The notes below the pieces were generated by a model that was given only the letters and a program-made list of their open reading frames with translations, was not told where the DNA came from and did not search any database. Below, piece after piece: positions 1 through 13,200 of a stretch of DNA of 64,000 nt. This stretch comes from Lonicera japonica (Eukaryota > Streptophyta > Magnoliopsida > Dipsacales > Caprifoliaceae): NCBI GenBank assembly GCA_021464415.1, contig CM038467.1, forward strand, positions 15,951,411 through 16,015,410, in the 5' to 3' direction. The number at the start of each line of letters is the position of its first letter. Within the stretch, counting starts at the first letter, position 1. Both the position numbers and the translations under genes were made by a program.

Positions 1-1636
1 AAATATATAGAAACAATCATACCTACCAATTTTGAAGAAAAATCAACAATTTTTGATTTACAGGAATTTTCCTTAATTTTTCCGTTAACTATATTAACGG
101 TGTTAAATACTGGGGCTAAATTGAAACGTTATTAGGAATTTAATGGCCAAATTGAAAAAAGTAATAAAGTTCGATGGTCAAATATATCATTAAGTCAAAA
201 TTATAATATCAAATGGCAGTGCCTTTTTTTTATTATTATATATATATATATATATATATATTGTAGGAATAAATATGATTACTACCAAAGTACCATATAA
301 TTACAAAAATATATGATATAATTAATTAACTGGATGCTCTTTGTCCACCGCAGCTAGCTATGTGATGCTGATTGAGGTACACCAGATTGCTGAAAAAGAA
401 AATGCAACTTAATGACTATATATATATATATTATATTACTCCATATAACAATCCACAAATGAGAATCACGTTGGCACAATTCACCAAACTCATCCAAGTT
501 AGAAAATTATTAATGGCATGGTTGCTGGATTTTTTGGTATTATGCCTTCTCTCGTACACATTCACATCTAATTTAACTATCTGTCTGGTAGTATAAAAAA
601 ATTTAGCTTCTGTTTCAAAAAAAAAAAAAATATTGTCACTTAATGGCAAAAAAAATGTAACTTACAAAATTGCCATTAAAGATTTTTTTTTCTCTCAATA
701 ATATCTTGCAATTATTAGTATTGCTTTATAACATAATTGCGTACTTTTATTTTTGTAATAAATTTATCCCTTCTAAAATATTTTGCCATTATATGCACCT
801 CTAGCAATCCCACTCCGAACAATCTAGCTTATGAGTACCTAGTAAGGTCCGAAGGGCTATGACCGTAACCCTTCAAAAAAAAAATTTAAAAATTTATATA
901 TATATATATGTATATTAAAAATATAGGAAAATGTTCAAGTTATATTAATATAAAATTAAAAAAGTTTTATACCCATCGTCCCATCCATAACTTTTTTGCA
1001 AATTAAAAAAATTTCAATTCTACTATCAGATAAGTTATTTGTATTGTGTTTATCAAGCATGCAAAATTTTAAATCAATCCGATATTTGTAACCGTATAAT
1101 TATAATTATTTTTACTTAAATTTAGTTAAAGTTCATAATTCAACATATTACATGATTATGATGAGGGACTTCTACATCTCCGATTAATTTAGTTTTTTTT
1201 AACGCGCGTATCTTCGAGATATTATAATCAACTCATTAAACAGTTAGATCGATGAATTATTAGATTGATAGAAAGTTATTGGCGAGTATAAAATTTCTTT
1301 GTTTTACACCAGATACAATTTGAAACTTCCCTTTAAAAATATTATGTATTTGATACATTGTTAAACAATAAATACTATTGCATTTAATGATGCTCAATTT
1401 ATCATGTGTTGATTTTTATATTTCTTAAAAAAATATCGAATTTTGTTAAATATTAAAACTTATTTTTTATTAGGAGATTTAATTCATTAATTGTTATGCC
1501 CATAAATGGGATGAAAATTTTAATTTGAGACGTCTAGAAGAAAATGTGCAACCCTTAATTTGAGACGTGTAGAGTAGTTTTTATTCACCTAACTTATTCT
1601 AATGCTAAAGAAAACATGAATTTTGGCAAAGCTAAG
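1..1636. other. AT-rich intergenic DNA, no gene seen
   Basis: Very AT-rich with TA dinucleotide runs (about 236-261 and 894-910). The short open frames here lack any recognisable protein motif, and none extends through a plausible splice pattern. No RNA gene was seen. The stretch ends at the CTAAG duplication (1632-1636) of the solo LTR. Confidence 0.6.
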
Positions 1637-3161
1637 TGTTGGTCGGATTTCAACCCTAGAGAGGGGGTGAATAGGGTTTAAAAACTTTAATGCAGAATTA
1701 AATTTTTTTTCAAAAATCTTAAGTAAGATAAATTTACTAAACAAGTTTATCAAGGAATGCAAGCAATAAACAATCAAACAATCTCAAAGTAAGTAATAAT
1801 GTAGCAAGTAAATAAAGAGATTGAGTAAGAAAGATTGAACCGATTTGAAATCCAAGGCTTTTTGTCCACATGGTTTTGGTTTACCAAACCATAATCCGCG
1901 CTCGGTTAGTGTCCCGAGAAATTCCAATAAAATCAATCTCCTTCCAGGTGAAGATCAAACCATTACAAGTGTTGTTATTTCACACACTCTTTACAAATAT
2001 TGCTTGACCACAATATTCACACAAGAATCTCTCTCTTGCTAACATTGTGAAATTTACATTTCACAAAAACTAAACAAGAATTTAACTTCTTATTTTTCTT
2101 ATGAGATTTACCTTTCACAATGAATTCTAATTTTTTGGTAATTCACACCAATTTACAATAACTCTCTCAAGTGTGTAAAGAATACAATTTGAAACTTACA
2201 CTAGAGTTATCCTATTTGATTAAGATGATAAAGCTCAAATGATTAATGATTGATCAAAATAATTCTTGAATCTTTGCATGATGAAAATAGATGAAGAATA
2301 GAGTATGTGAATGATTCAAGGTGTGCAAAATGAGTCTTAGAAGTCATATAAATAGTCCAAGAAGCAATATGGCCGTTTGGAATAGTTAGGGGTGGTTAGA
2401 GGCCAAAACTAGATTTGCAAGAAATCTCCAATGACTATATTTTCTCAAGGAAGTCGACTCCCATGGAGTCGACTACATGATGTAGTCAGCTCCCTCAACA
2501 GTAATGTGGCTGACTACATTAATCTGGAGTAGGGAGATTTTGTGCAATTGTTCAACTTTTGTATTTTGACTCCAAAATTGATTCCAACGCTTGGGGAGTG
2601 TTCCAAATAAGTTTCTAAGACTTCTAATATAGTTTTTGTATCAAAATTCATTCATATGAATTTATTAAGAATTTATTTCAAAAACCGGTTTTTATAATAA
2701 TGATGTTTGAAATGATTTTGATTCAAATTTGGTTTTGATCAATCTAAGAATGATGCATGTTCATGTCTGAGCTATATAATCAATCAATTAAGAAACTTTA
2801 CATTAATCCTAAGCAAACACTCAATTACCGAATAGGTGAGTCTTCGAATGCTTCGATTTGTTTCTTCAAATTGATTATTCACTTGAAGCTTTTTCGTTGA
2901 AGCTTTGGCATATGATCCTTGATCTTTTGTACTTCATGAAATGCATTGCTAGCATGTGTGTGATAAGAGTGATCTCTTGCTAGTCCATTGCTTTGTTGAC
3001 TTGATCAGATATTGATTAAATGATCCTTGTCATGTGGCATGCTTTCTTCGAGCAATCATGCTATTCTTAATTTTTCAAGTAAGAGAACTATAATCTTAAA
3101 TTAAGAAACATGTTAAATTATTGTTATTATCAAAATAAGATTAAGACCTTAAAGATCAACA
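1637..3161. mobile_element. Solo LTR, 1525 bp, with 5-bp target duplication
   Basis: The element starts TGTTGGTC and ends GATCAACA, so it has the TG...CA ends of an LTR with a short imperfect terminal inverted repeat. It is flanked by an exact 5-bp duplication CTAAG (1632-1636 and 3162-3166), as expected for retrotransposon integrase. There is no internal gag-pol region, no primer-binding site and no second LTR, so it looks like a solo LTR left by recombination between two LTRs. Strand cannot be decided. Short open frames inside show no known domain. A non-autonomous element without genes is the alternative. Confidence 0.75.
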
Positions 3162-3165
3162 CTAA

Positions 3166-3799
3166 GGGCTCGTTTGGTTCGAGTTTTGGGAATGGAATGG
3201 GCATGGAATGGGCATGCTTGATTCCTGGAATGTTTCTTTCCTAACATCTAGGATGCCATGCCGATGTTTGGTTCAACCGGGAATAGGAATGGAATAAAGT
3301 TTCAATTATAAAAATACCCTTCTTTTTATAAGATGAGAAGACATCACATACTAATTTTTCAAAAGAGACAATTACTATAATAAATTACAAAAATTACACA
3401 TGCCTAGCTAATAACTATCTTACAAAAATTACAATTTTTGTAATTAAAAAAAATTACAATAGGAAAAAAGAATATAAAAAAGTTCCAATTTTTTTTTTAT
3501 CATTTTTGTGCAGCAGCGTAGCTAAAAAAAAATAGTTTCAAACAATATTTTCATACACGGATGGAAAATAATTATTTATTCATAAGGAAGAGTGTTATTT
3601 TGGTACTAACATGAAAAATTAAAAAAGATGCCCATTGGTAATAGTTTATTCCTTATGATTTAAATGGGAGAACTTGGGAGGAAAGATTTGTTCCTGGAAT
3701 TATTTATTCCGAACTTAAAACTTGAACCAAATGCGGGAATCGTTTCGGAATGGAATATAGCATTCCCGGAACGGTTTAAATCTTGAACCAAACGAGCCA
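3166..3799. mobile_element. Tourist-like (PIF/Harbinger) MITE
   Basis: Terminal inverted repeats of about 15-20 bp: GGGCTCGTTTGGTTC at the left and the complement of TGGCTCGTTTGGTTC at the right, flanked by TAA on both sides (3163-3165, 3800-3802). The 3-bp TAA duplication is typical of the PIF/Harbinger superfamily. Its 634 bp hold no transposase frame, so it is non-autonomous. The left TAA is shared with the duplication of the adjacent solo LTR. Confidence 0.75.
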
Positions 3800-3802
3800 T
3801 AA

Positions 3803-5767
3803 GAATACAACTACGGACATTAATTTGTATGACTTCTCAAAATCTACAGCACTTGATTTAGTTAAAAGCTCTCATTGGGGGGAGGGGGGAGGAGGGTTGT
3901 TAGTGTCAGAACACATAATTATTACACATTAACATGATAGTGGGCTTAGGGAACTTATGTTTTCGTATATAACCAATGACCTCTTTCAGTGTGACTAGTT
4001 CAAAGTGTAATTTAGATTTCTTAAACCCAAATATAAGTTAATAAGAATTTTTCCATTACACTACAAATATATGATATAGGTTGTTACATAATTTTTTTTT
4101 AATATCATACTCAAAAAAATTTATGTGTACGTCCTTGCTCCTAAGAGTTTTAACACTCGGGGCATTTGCCAAAAAATTCTTATAATCTTAAAACATTTAT
4201 AACTAAATACTATTATAGTATAATATTAATAAATGTTTGGTGTCGTCCCAGTGACCCCTAGTGCTTCACTACACACACACATACTGGATTGAGTCAACTT
4301 TGCATGGCCAGCAGCCGCTGCTGACATTTTAGCCATTTCTTCCAGTATTATTTTTATATGCCAAGGTTTGTTTGTTTCATTTTGAAATCTTACCTAGAAT
4401 TATATTAAATAGAATGTCAAAGGTCTGCATTTTTTCATTTTTTTTCATTCTATTTATTGTCGGCTTCTTGCCAGGCTCATTCAACCGTCTCTGGGTTCGT
4501 TCAACAACCGGCCCCCGAACCTACCACTATCACAGAAATTTACAATTGTGCCACCACCTTTCCCTCCTTAATTTCTTTACTTTTGTGTTCAAACTTGACT
4601 TCTCAACATTCACCTTTTTAACTCTCTCTCTTTTTTTTTTCATAAATATTTTGTTTAATGTGTATTTCCATTGAAAATTTGAAACTTAGGAAGGTACGTA
4701 CGTGGGATCTAATTAATCTAGATCGTTTACTTATATTTTTTAATAGCAAAACTGAAGTGCATTTTTTTTTTCTTTTCTTTGAGAAATATTGAAGCTCTTT
4801 TTAAGTAATTAAAATTGTAGAACAAACATTACTTGCCCTTGCAAGTATGATCCAACTCTTTTAGAATTGCAAAGATCGCTACAAAATAGGTTTAGTAAAG
4901 TTGAATTACTAGTTTCAACAAAATTTGAGTCCTCGATCACAAGAAGAGTACAGTCCATCCATCTAGTAAGTACGCATTTAAATTAATTAAAATCGCTTGT
5001 ATGTTAAAGACTGAACTGCTAATTAAAAATTAGTGATCTAGATTTTGGTAATTGTAGTCCGAATGTTTTCACCCCAAACGAGAAGCCAAATCTGTATTTG
5101 TTGAAAAATTGTATAATTGTAACCGAAAAAGTAGAAAAACTGTAAGTACGTATAATATGTTGCAAGAAAATTCAACTCATCTAAAATATTTTTTTTAGTT
5201 ACTAAAGAATCCACCGCAGATGATCATGTTTTGAATATTTAATTTCTTGCAATTCTGATTAACTTCTACCTTAAGCCATGCATTAAATATAAGCAGTCGT
5301 CATGCAACTTTGAACAGGAATTGTGTTTCTTTCCATATGTATGTATGTATGCATATCACGAAATAAAAACGCAAGGCAACAATGGAGAACTTTATGATTC
5401 ACATTTGAGAATGGTACAACAACATTAGAAATACATAACAACCAAAAATAACAGTACAAGTAAAAGTAGCAATATATGAAACTTGAAAGCTCGCCAACTT
5501 TTTTTATCCCCCCCGCCACTATACACGATAATCTAGAGTTGTCGAAGCAGAACTAAGAAATATAATTAAAGAAAAAAACGAACAAAAGAACACATACAAA
5601 TCAAGAGCTTATAAGCTTTCTTTGTACATGTTAGCTGTTTCTTTTATTTTTTTTCGCCTCCAATCTCTTTCTGTCCATATTTGATGATTAGTTATCTCCA
5701 GTTTCCATACTAGGAGAGATTGTCTTGCCTCTAAAACCCCAAATTTCAAAGGGTATATTTTAACTAA
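3803..5767. other. Intergenic, 3' side of HMG-CoA reductase
   Basis: No gene is supported. A 100-residue plus-strand open frame near 4372 is Phe/Leu-rich, from T-rich DNA, and resembles no family I know. The last few hundred bases before 5768 should include the 3' UTR of the minus-strand HMGR gene; no single polyadenylation signal could be chosen. Confidence 0.5.
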
Positions 5768-7773
5768 TCAAGCTTTGGTAACATCCTTGTTGGACCTATT
5801 GTACTTCATGTGACTATTCACAAGGTGCCCAGCACCAATTGCAGACATGATAGAAAGCTCCCCAGCAAGAACTGAACCCGCAACGATGGTGGCCAAGAGC
5901 CTAGCATTCGACCCCGGTGCCTCCCTATTTGCGCCCTTAACCCCTAATAAATTCAAACAAGCCGATTGAGACGGCAACTGGGTCCCACCCCCAATGGTCC
6001 CCACCTCAATAGAAGGCATTGTTACAGACACATGAAGGTCCTTGCCATTGTTAACCGCTTCCATCAAGGTGATGCAGTGAGAGCTCTCCACGTTTTGGGC
6101 CGGGTCCTGGCCAGTGGCCAAGTAAACCGCGGACACGATGTTGCTGGCATGGGCATTGAAGCCCCCAAGTGCACCGGCCATCGCAGACCCAGTGAGGTTC
6201 TTTAGCATGTTGAGCTCTACTAGTGTAGCGACATCGGTTTTGAGGACTTTCTTTACTATATCCTCCTTGATGATTGCCTCGCAGACTACTGATTTGCCTC
6301 GGCCTTCTATCCAGTTGACTGCTGCTGGTTTCTTGTCGGAACAGTAGTTACCTGTTCGGTTTTGGATAGATGATTATATTAGTAAAGTTGCAATAGAAAT
6401 CAATCCTAAAATTAACTGTAAAGTACTTTTATGGTCAAAACAAATTCGAGAGAGATGAGCCAGGGGAATTAATTACCAGAGATGCCAATAACATCCATGT
6501 CAGGGAAATCAGCTTGAAGAAAATCCAAAACATTCTGCACACCTTTGGAGACCATGTTCATCCCCATGGCATCACCAGTGCTGCAGCAAAACCTCATGTA
6601 TAAATTCTTCCCAGCAATTGCACACTTGATGCTTTGAAGCCTTCCAAATCGGCTAGATCTGCAAATTAAACAAACATTAATATATAATAAGCTAACCCAA
6701 TTGTTAATTAATACAAAGTAGTAAACATTTCAAATTCACAAACAAGCTAGCTAGCTAGAGTAATATGAAACATACCTGTTAAAAACAAGAGCTAGCGTTT
6801 CGAAATTGAGAGGTTCCTCCAAGAAGAACTTCAAATCGGCAGCACGCCTAGCTGTGCCAAACCTCACAACAGGTGCTCTAGTCATCCCATCCTTAAGAAG
6901 AACACTAGTAGCTCCACCAGAAGCCATGATTGCCTTACATCCCCTATTTGTACTCGCAACCAAACACCCCTCAGTAGTAGCCATTGGAACTGAATACTTT
7001 CTGCCATCGAGCAACAGCGGTCCAACAATACCGACAGGGATCTGAATGTAACCGACCGGCATCTCACAGCACTGCCCCAAAATCGTGTCATAATCAAATC
7101 CATCAAGCGGAAGCCCGTGGAGAGACTTCCCAGTTAACCTCTGCAAGGCCTCACGCCGTATGGCAGCAGCTCGTTTGGTGTCCCCGAGCTTGGATTCGAG
7201 CGAGTATGAGGGAGTAGTCCCGGCAACTACGGATTTAATGATTTCCTCATCTTCTTCAGCTATGGGAATCGAATCCACCATTTCTATCTTTTTAGGTTTA
7301 GGTGAAGGAACACGAGCAGCAGCAGCAGCAGCAGCACAGGGACCGAGATCCTCCTTGAGGAGAGCTTGATTAACTTCTTCTTCGTCGGCCCAAACATCGT
7401 CGTGTGAAGATTTGGGAGTGAAGAATACGAAGCCCATGCCAAAGAAGCCAAGGAGGTATATGAAGGAAGAGACGAAGGTGACTAAGGCGGCGATCTCGGA
7501 TATAGTGATGACGTGGAGAGGGGTGGAGTTGCGGATCTTCTCGCGCCAACTGGTGAGGAGGTAGTACACGGTGGAGAAGAAGAGGGTGAAGAACACGGCA
7601 TTCGTTAGTTTGAGTGAGAGAGGGAAGGCATCGGAGGCTTTGGTGAAATCGGAGTGTAGGGGATCGTTTGTTGTTTTCTGGTGTCCGGTTATCGGAGATC
7701 CCATGGCAGCCGGGGAGGGAATTTGAATGGGTTGGATTGGTGCTTTCATGGATGATCGCCGTCGGACGTCCAT
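5768..7773 (-). CDS. HMGR: 3-hydroxy-3-methylglutaryl-CoA reductase (HMGR)
   Basis: Reduces HMG-CoA to mevalonate with two NADPH, the committed step of the cytosolic isoprenoid pathway; an ER membrane enzyme. Exons 7773-6776, 6658-6477 and 6351-5768 join in frame to 587 residues, a usual plant HMGR length. The start MDVRRR is typical of the plant family. Two hydrophobic segments follow (about residues 53-75 and 90-115), then an acidic, variable linker with an Ala run encoded by GCA repeats (7315-7335). The catalytic domain has [25 protein letters not shown] (Glu268), DAMGMNM, CSDKK (Lys400), GQDPAQN (Asp476), GTIGGGTQ and, near the C-terminus, His574 with Ser580, the conserved site for SnRK1-type phosphorylation. 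The third intron usual in plant HMGR genes is missing: exon 3 reads through to the stop. No damage was seen. Confidence 0.97.
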
Positions 7774-7885
7774 ATTTGCAGTTAGTTTAATTTGGTGTTA
7801 AAGTACCGACGGCGAGTCGGTGTTTGAGTGAGAGAATGGTGGTGATGGGTGTTTGGGATGGAAGGAAATAGCGTTTAATATCCGT

Positions 7886-7893
7886 TATTTATA
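7886..7893 (-). promoter_or_regulatory. Putative TATA box of HMGR
   Basis: TATAAATA on the minus strand, 113 bp upstream of the HMGR start codon. This would place transcription start near 7855-7860 and give a 5' UTR of roughly 85 nt. ACGT cores, possible bZIP/bHLH sites, lie further upstream (near 7918 and 8000). This is inference from position and sequence only. Confidence 0.5.
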
Positions 7894-9494
7894 GCAGTGT
7901 TTTGTTTGGGAACAGTACGTGATTAATTGTAAAGGGAGGGTTTTATTGGTAATTTAGAATGGTTGAAAGGCACACGAAGGAGGAGGAGGATGGACTGGGT
8001 ACGTGTTAGACTGAGAAAGAGAGAGTCAAAGCTATACAACAAATAAATAATAAATTATCACTCACAGTCACACTGTGCTATAATAACAATAATAATATTC
8101 TTCTTCTTCTTCTATTTCGTCGTTCTTTCATGGCCCTTTATTCTTCCTTCCCGTATTATTATTATTTGTTCCCTCCCACCCTTCCTCCCTTATCTCCCAA
8201 ATCAAGATAATATAATTGATTTTCTCTTTATCACACAAATTTACAATCATGAAAAAGGTAGGTGCGTTAAAAGTACATCCTTACGTGTGAAACCTCCCGT
8301 TCAATATAATGGTCATAATATTATACTCCCTACGTTCTAATTTAATTATCTACTATTTTATTTTTAAATATCTTAAAATAGTTGTCCGCTTTTTATATTT
8401 AGCAAATTATTAATTAAAATATTTTTTATTATTTTTAATATTACCTTTTAAACTATCACCACTTTTTTATTGTAGGTCTCACCACCTTTTTGTATTAAAA
8501 AAAAAAATAAAAGTCATTTTTAAAAATAAGCATTTTCTCTTAAAGTAATCATTATATCTTTTTAAATTTTAGTTTTTTAAAATTGGACAATTAAACTAAA
8601 ACGTTGGGATTACTAATCATGAATCTTAATATATATATATATATATATATATAAAATGCTAAAGATGCCAGTACATTTACTTTTATAAATACTTCAACCA
8701 TCATATGTATATAGACACTCCTACAAACCATTAATAATGTATTTGATTGATTGACAATTAAGTTGTTCAATCTAGTACTGCAGTGGTATATATTCTAACC
8801 CAATCAATTTAGAGATTTTAAATTTAAGTCTTACCACCTACGAATACAGATGAAGAATGAGAGGGAGTCTTTTTCACACATCAAGCTATTAATTAGAATA
8901 AAATCCTTTTTCTTGTATTTCTCTTAAAATATCTTTTCTGGATGTGAAATATGGACAAATTTACATAATTTTCAAACACTTCTGCATCAAATTAATTAAA
9001 GCAATTTGACTTCAACAAAAATTAATAGCTGTAATTTTCTAATATAATTTATTTCCTACTTTTAAAACTACGAGATATTTTTTTTTTAGTTTCTGGGTAC
9101 ATCATATCTAACCTGGAGCAATAACAAAATCTTGTTTGATGTAATAATATATCTTTGTTTATACTAAAGTCAAAACTTGCTAATAATTTCTTGAGTCATT
9201 AAAGCTAATAATTAATCCTTCTTCCCTTACTGCAAATAAATAAATAAACTAGACTCTATTATTTTGATTTGATTGGACAAAAGTATTATATTGCTAGTTT
9301 TTAACCAGAAAATGGTGGATTTTAAAGCAATATTGTTAAATATAATTATGCTTGTATCTTTTGTTAAGCTAATGTAAATGCTTTTACCACTAAATTAAAC
9401 ACGCGTTGCTTCTAATTATAGTTATGAGCAATTAAATTAATTTGCTGGAACTTGTGGATTTAGTCAGAGGCAATATGCTTCAACCCTAAATAAA

Positions 9495-9548
9495 TTTATG
9501 TTAAATAATATTTAACATAAATTTATGTTAAATAATATTTAACATAAA
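9495..9548. repeat. Tandem duplication of a 27-bp palindrome
   Basis: Two adjacent 27-bp units, the second starting at 9522, each a perfect palindrome around TTATGTTAAATAATATTTAA. The whole 54 bp can fold as one long or two short hairpins. No neighbouring gene explains it. Confidence 0.8.
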
Positions 9549-10209
9549 TAAATAAGTGGACCAATTCAAACCCTTGCTGCCCCTCAATATTGAATATGCT
9601 AATGCTCCAAAAGCATATGCATGGTTTGATCTAGCTAGGACAAAAATATGTATTTAATCCCAAGCACCAAGTACACAATTAATAACCACAGGGAGAAATG
9701 GTTAACCTAGCTATATATTATACTATATATGCTGTCATTAATATCCGAAATTTTGTTCTCTTCTTAATGTCAGATATTTGATATTCTTTCTTTCTAATTG
9801 AAGTACTCTTTTTTATATTAAAATTAGTTGGTTCGAGTAAAAGATGTTCGGGTCTTTTAATAAAGCATACGTTCTTGGTTTGATTTTAAATGTTTGTAAA
9901 TAGAGCAGACTTTATCAAGAAAAATCTTTACGAAAAGCGTTTGACAATACTTCTAAAAATTTAGTATCCGCTGTGGAGCGAAAATACTCTAGTGAGAACT
10001 TAAAAAAAGTTATACTATATATATATTTAAGTAATGATGTAGGATGATGACCCATTCAACAGTAAATTAATTTGTTGTATGCTGATTCAACTACTAATTT
10101 ATTCTATTAAGCTAGAGTAAATTTATTATATTACTTTTATTACAGTTTGACCTATTTAATGGTTTCTTGCCTACCTATTTTAACTGAAAACCCCCCACCC
10201 TCTCCTCCA

Positions 10210-10228
10210 CCCCCCCCCCCCCCCCCCC
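10210..10228. repeat. Poly-C run followed by (AC)n
   Basis: Nineteen consecutive C residues followed by a short AC repeat, in an otherwise AT-rich area. The length is unreliable in any sequencing method. Confidence 0.85.
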
Positions 10229-13200
10229 ACACACACACACAAAACATCCCTCCCCCCACTCTCAGTTTCTCAGCCACACAGTCCTGGCCACGTCACCCAC
10301 CTTAAACCGTCAATTTAAGAAGATGACCCACATGCAGCAATCTTGAGATAAATTCAATCATATCTCTCTCTTTCTTTCCTCTTTTCACCAAAAAAAAAAT
10401 CAATATCTCTCCTCAATTTTAACTAAGATAATTAGACCCACACACTGTACATATACATCAACACATACATACATCGTGTATATATATATAAGATTTTAGC
10501 TTGTTCACATATCTACCCATTACACATTTGAAGATTTTCCACAATGTATACGTATACATCATATTTAAATACACTAAAATAATTTGAGGATTTGTATTTC
10601 GGCGATGGGTAGTTGAGAGAATAAGATGGAAATCGGAAAAGGTGGGGTTATAGCAGTTGGTTATTCCTGACGGGCTAAGGTGGGTGACCAGAGTTTTCCG
10701 GTGGGACTTGGAAGGTAAATGCGGAACAGTGGTTGCCGGATTTCTTCTTAGTGGAGAGGGGGAAGCTTTGGGGAAGAAGATGGATTTTTTTAGATCTTTT
10801 ATGCCCTAAAAAACTTACATGCACAGCAGGTGAGCAACAAATTCGTATAAAAAGTTAACCCTGCCAGTGATTTTGAGTCAATTACAACAAAAGAATAATC
10901 CGTGGTATTAATTGCCCAAGTTGATAGTTCGGGTGGCAAAATAAGATAGGGATATATATAATTCAAGGCAAAGTGCCATTTACCCGATAAGAGTGGTTGG
11001 TCTAGTGGTAGGCAATCTCTATCAATGGGTGGGAGATTTTTCTTTATTTGTAGGATTAAAGGAGAGACTTAGACCTCATTTAATTATTATTTTTAAAAAA
11101 GAAGTGTCATTTACCCATTAATCTAATTCCACCTTTTAATCTAATTCCACCTTTTAATCTAGTTTTAATTTATAGTACTTACATCAAGGTCTTTGTCCCC
11201 AAGTCGAAGTTTATTATATATTCTCATTATTTTGCATTTCTTCCCTCAAATTCATCTTCCCACTTTTGATATGCATGCATGTTTCATTTATAAACTTTTC
11301 TTATCCTTCTACTTTCTCTTAATTCCTAGCCTCCACTTCTTAGAATTCAAAGTTTAAAAAATAATTTTGAAAATGAAATAAGACTATATGAGGAAGCAGA
11401 TAATATTTGTGTAAACCTACTTTATAAATTATGGCTCGATTTGATAACAAAATGAAAAATGAATTGTAAAAATTATTAATTTTTGTAAGAATTTAGAAAT
11501 GAGTTGAGTGATATGAAGTAAGGGATGTTCTTTTACTTTTTTCTTGGGGAAAAAAATCTTTGGATGATTAATTAGGCCATAAGATTTTTTAATTTTTTTT
11601 TTCGCAAAAGATAGAAAATGATGAAAAACATCTACTCATAAGACTAAGAATGAGATGGAGAGTATCTCAACACATCACTCTATTAACTTCCCGCAAAAAT
11701 CAATATTTTTTTCTATCATTTCTTAACTTGTTCTAAATTAATAAGAATTCACATTTGATTTTCAAACTTTTCTTAAGAAGGCACTGATTTCCTTGTTCTA
11801 ATTAATTGATATATGTCGTCTTTAGGAGTACTTGAAGTACGGAGGGAAGAGAAGAGATGATAATTGTAACTTAAACTTTCTTTCCAAATGGGAAAGAAAA
11901 GGAGATCGAGAGAAATATTTTGTATTAATTCTTTTAACCATAAAATACATTGCACATTTGCACAACTTTAAAACATCGTCCTTGATCTCTTTTTCTTTCC
12001 AACATGCAAATAAAGAGTAATTAAAGAAAATTGTTTTCTTTAATTTCTCCAAAAGAAAGAAACAAATAATTAGTAACAAAAACGAGAGAGAGAAAAAAAC
12101 AAAATGCATGCACGCACCAAGTTTGAAAAGATACTGTCGTCGATCAATATATGTATATATATATATTAATGAATGGATCATATGTTAATGTTAGTTAATT
12201 AATTAATTTGTTTAGTCTCAATTATAAGCGTACGGAGCTCTTAATTGTCACAAGTTGTTTCTCTCTCTATATATATATATACATAGATAGTCTGAAGTGG
12301 CTGGCGCCAATTTTGTTTTACTCAGACTAATTTGGCAATTGTCATAGAAATATGCAACCATTTTGTGTTAAATACTTATATATAATTAATGCATGGCTTT
12401 GAAATTGTCATCATTGAGAACCACCCCCCCACCCCAAAAGTATATTAATTTATTTAAATTTAGATTTGATACATGTGAATTTCCGAACATATAATGCATT
12501 GGATTGGGGTCAGGAGCGGGCCAGGGTCAGATTTTTTTTTTAAAAAAAAAATAAAAATTGAACACTGACGTATCCTTTATATATATATTGAGAAAATTTA
12601 GTACTAGTATTTTCAGACTAGGTGATGCAAGATTAATACCATTAGTAAATTTTATAGCACCAAAGCAATGACCTACTTCGAGGCAAGGAGAGCAGGAGCG
12701 ATAGACTGCATTTTTTGGAAGAATTAAAGAGGGCAAATTTAACTAATATGCACGTATTTATATTTTTTAAAAATAATTGTAGGGGTAAAATTGTAATTAT
12801 AAAAAAATTAGGTACTATTAATTTGGGATTTGACATACATATACACAAAATTACTAAGTTATTATTGTCATATCCGAAATTACGTACTATAATTAAAATA
12901 ATGGGGAATTGAACTGGCAACCTAAGCATGAAAAAAATATTTCATTAATTATTATTAGATCAAATATTATTATTTTTAATATAAAAATTTATTGTAATAT
13001 CTTATTGCACACGTATAAATTATGTCTCGGCTAGTATATATATATATATAAACTAAAGACGAATACATATATCTACAGCACATTCCTTTTATATGCCTAC
13101 TTATTTAATTTATCTTTTATATAATGTGGATCGGAGTAAGACTAACCTTGAGCTTTATTTATCTGGTCTATAAATTAGTTGTAGGTGACATTAATTGGCT

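Noticed and set aside
4372..4674. 100-codon open frame near 4.4 kb
   Set aside because: Phe/Leu-rich translation of T-rich DNA without domain or splice support.
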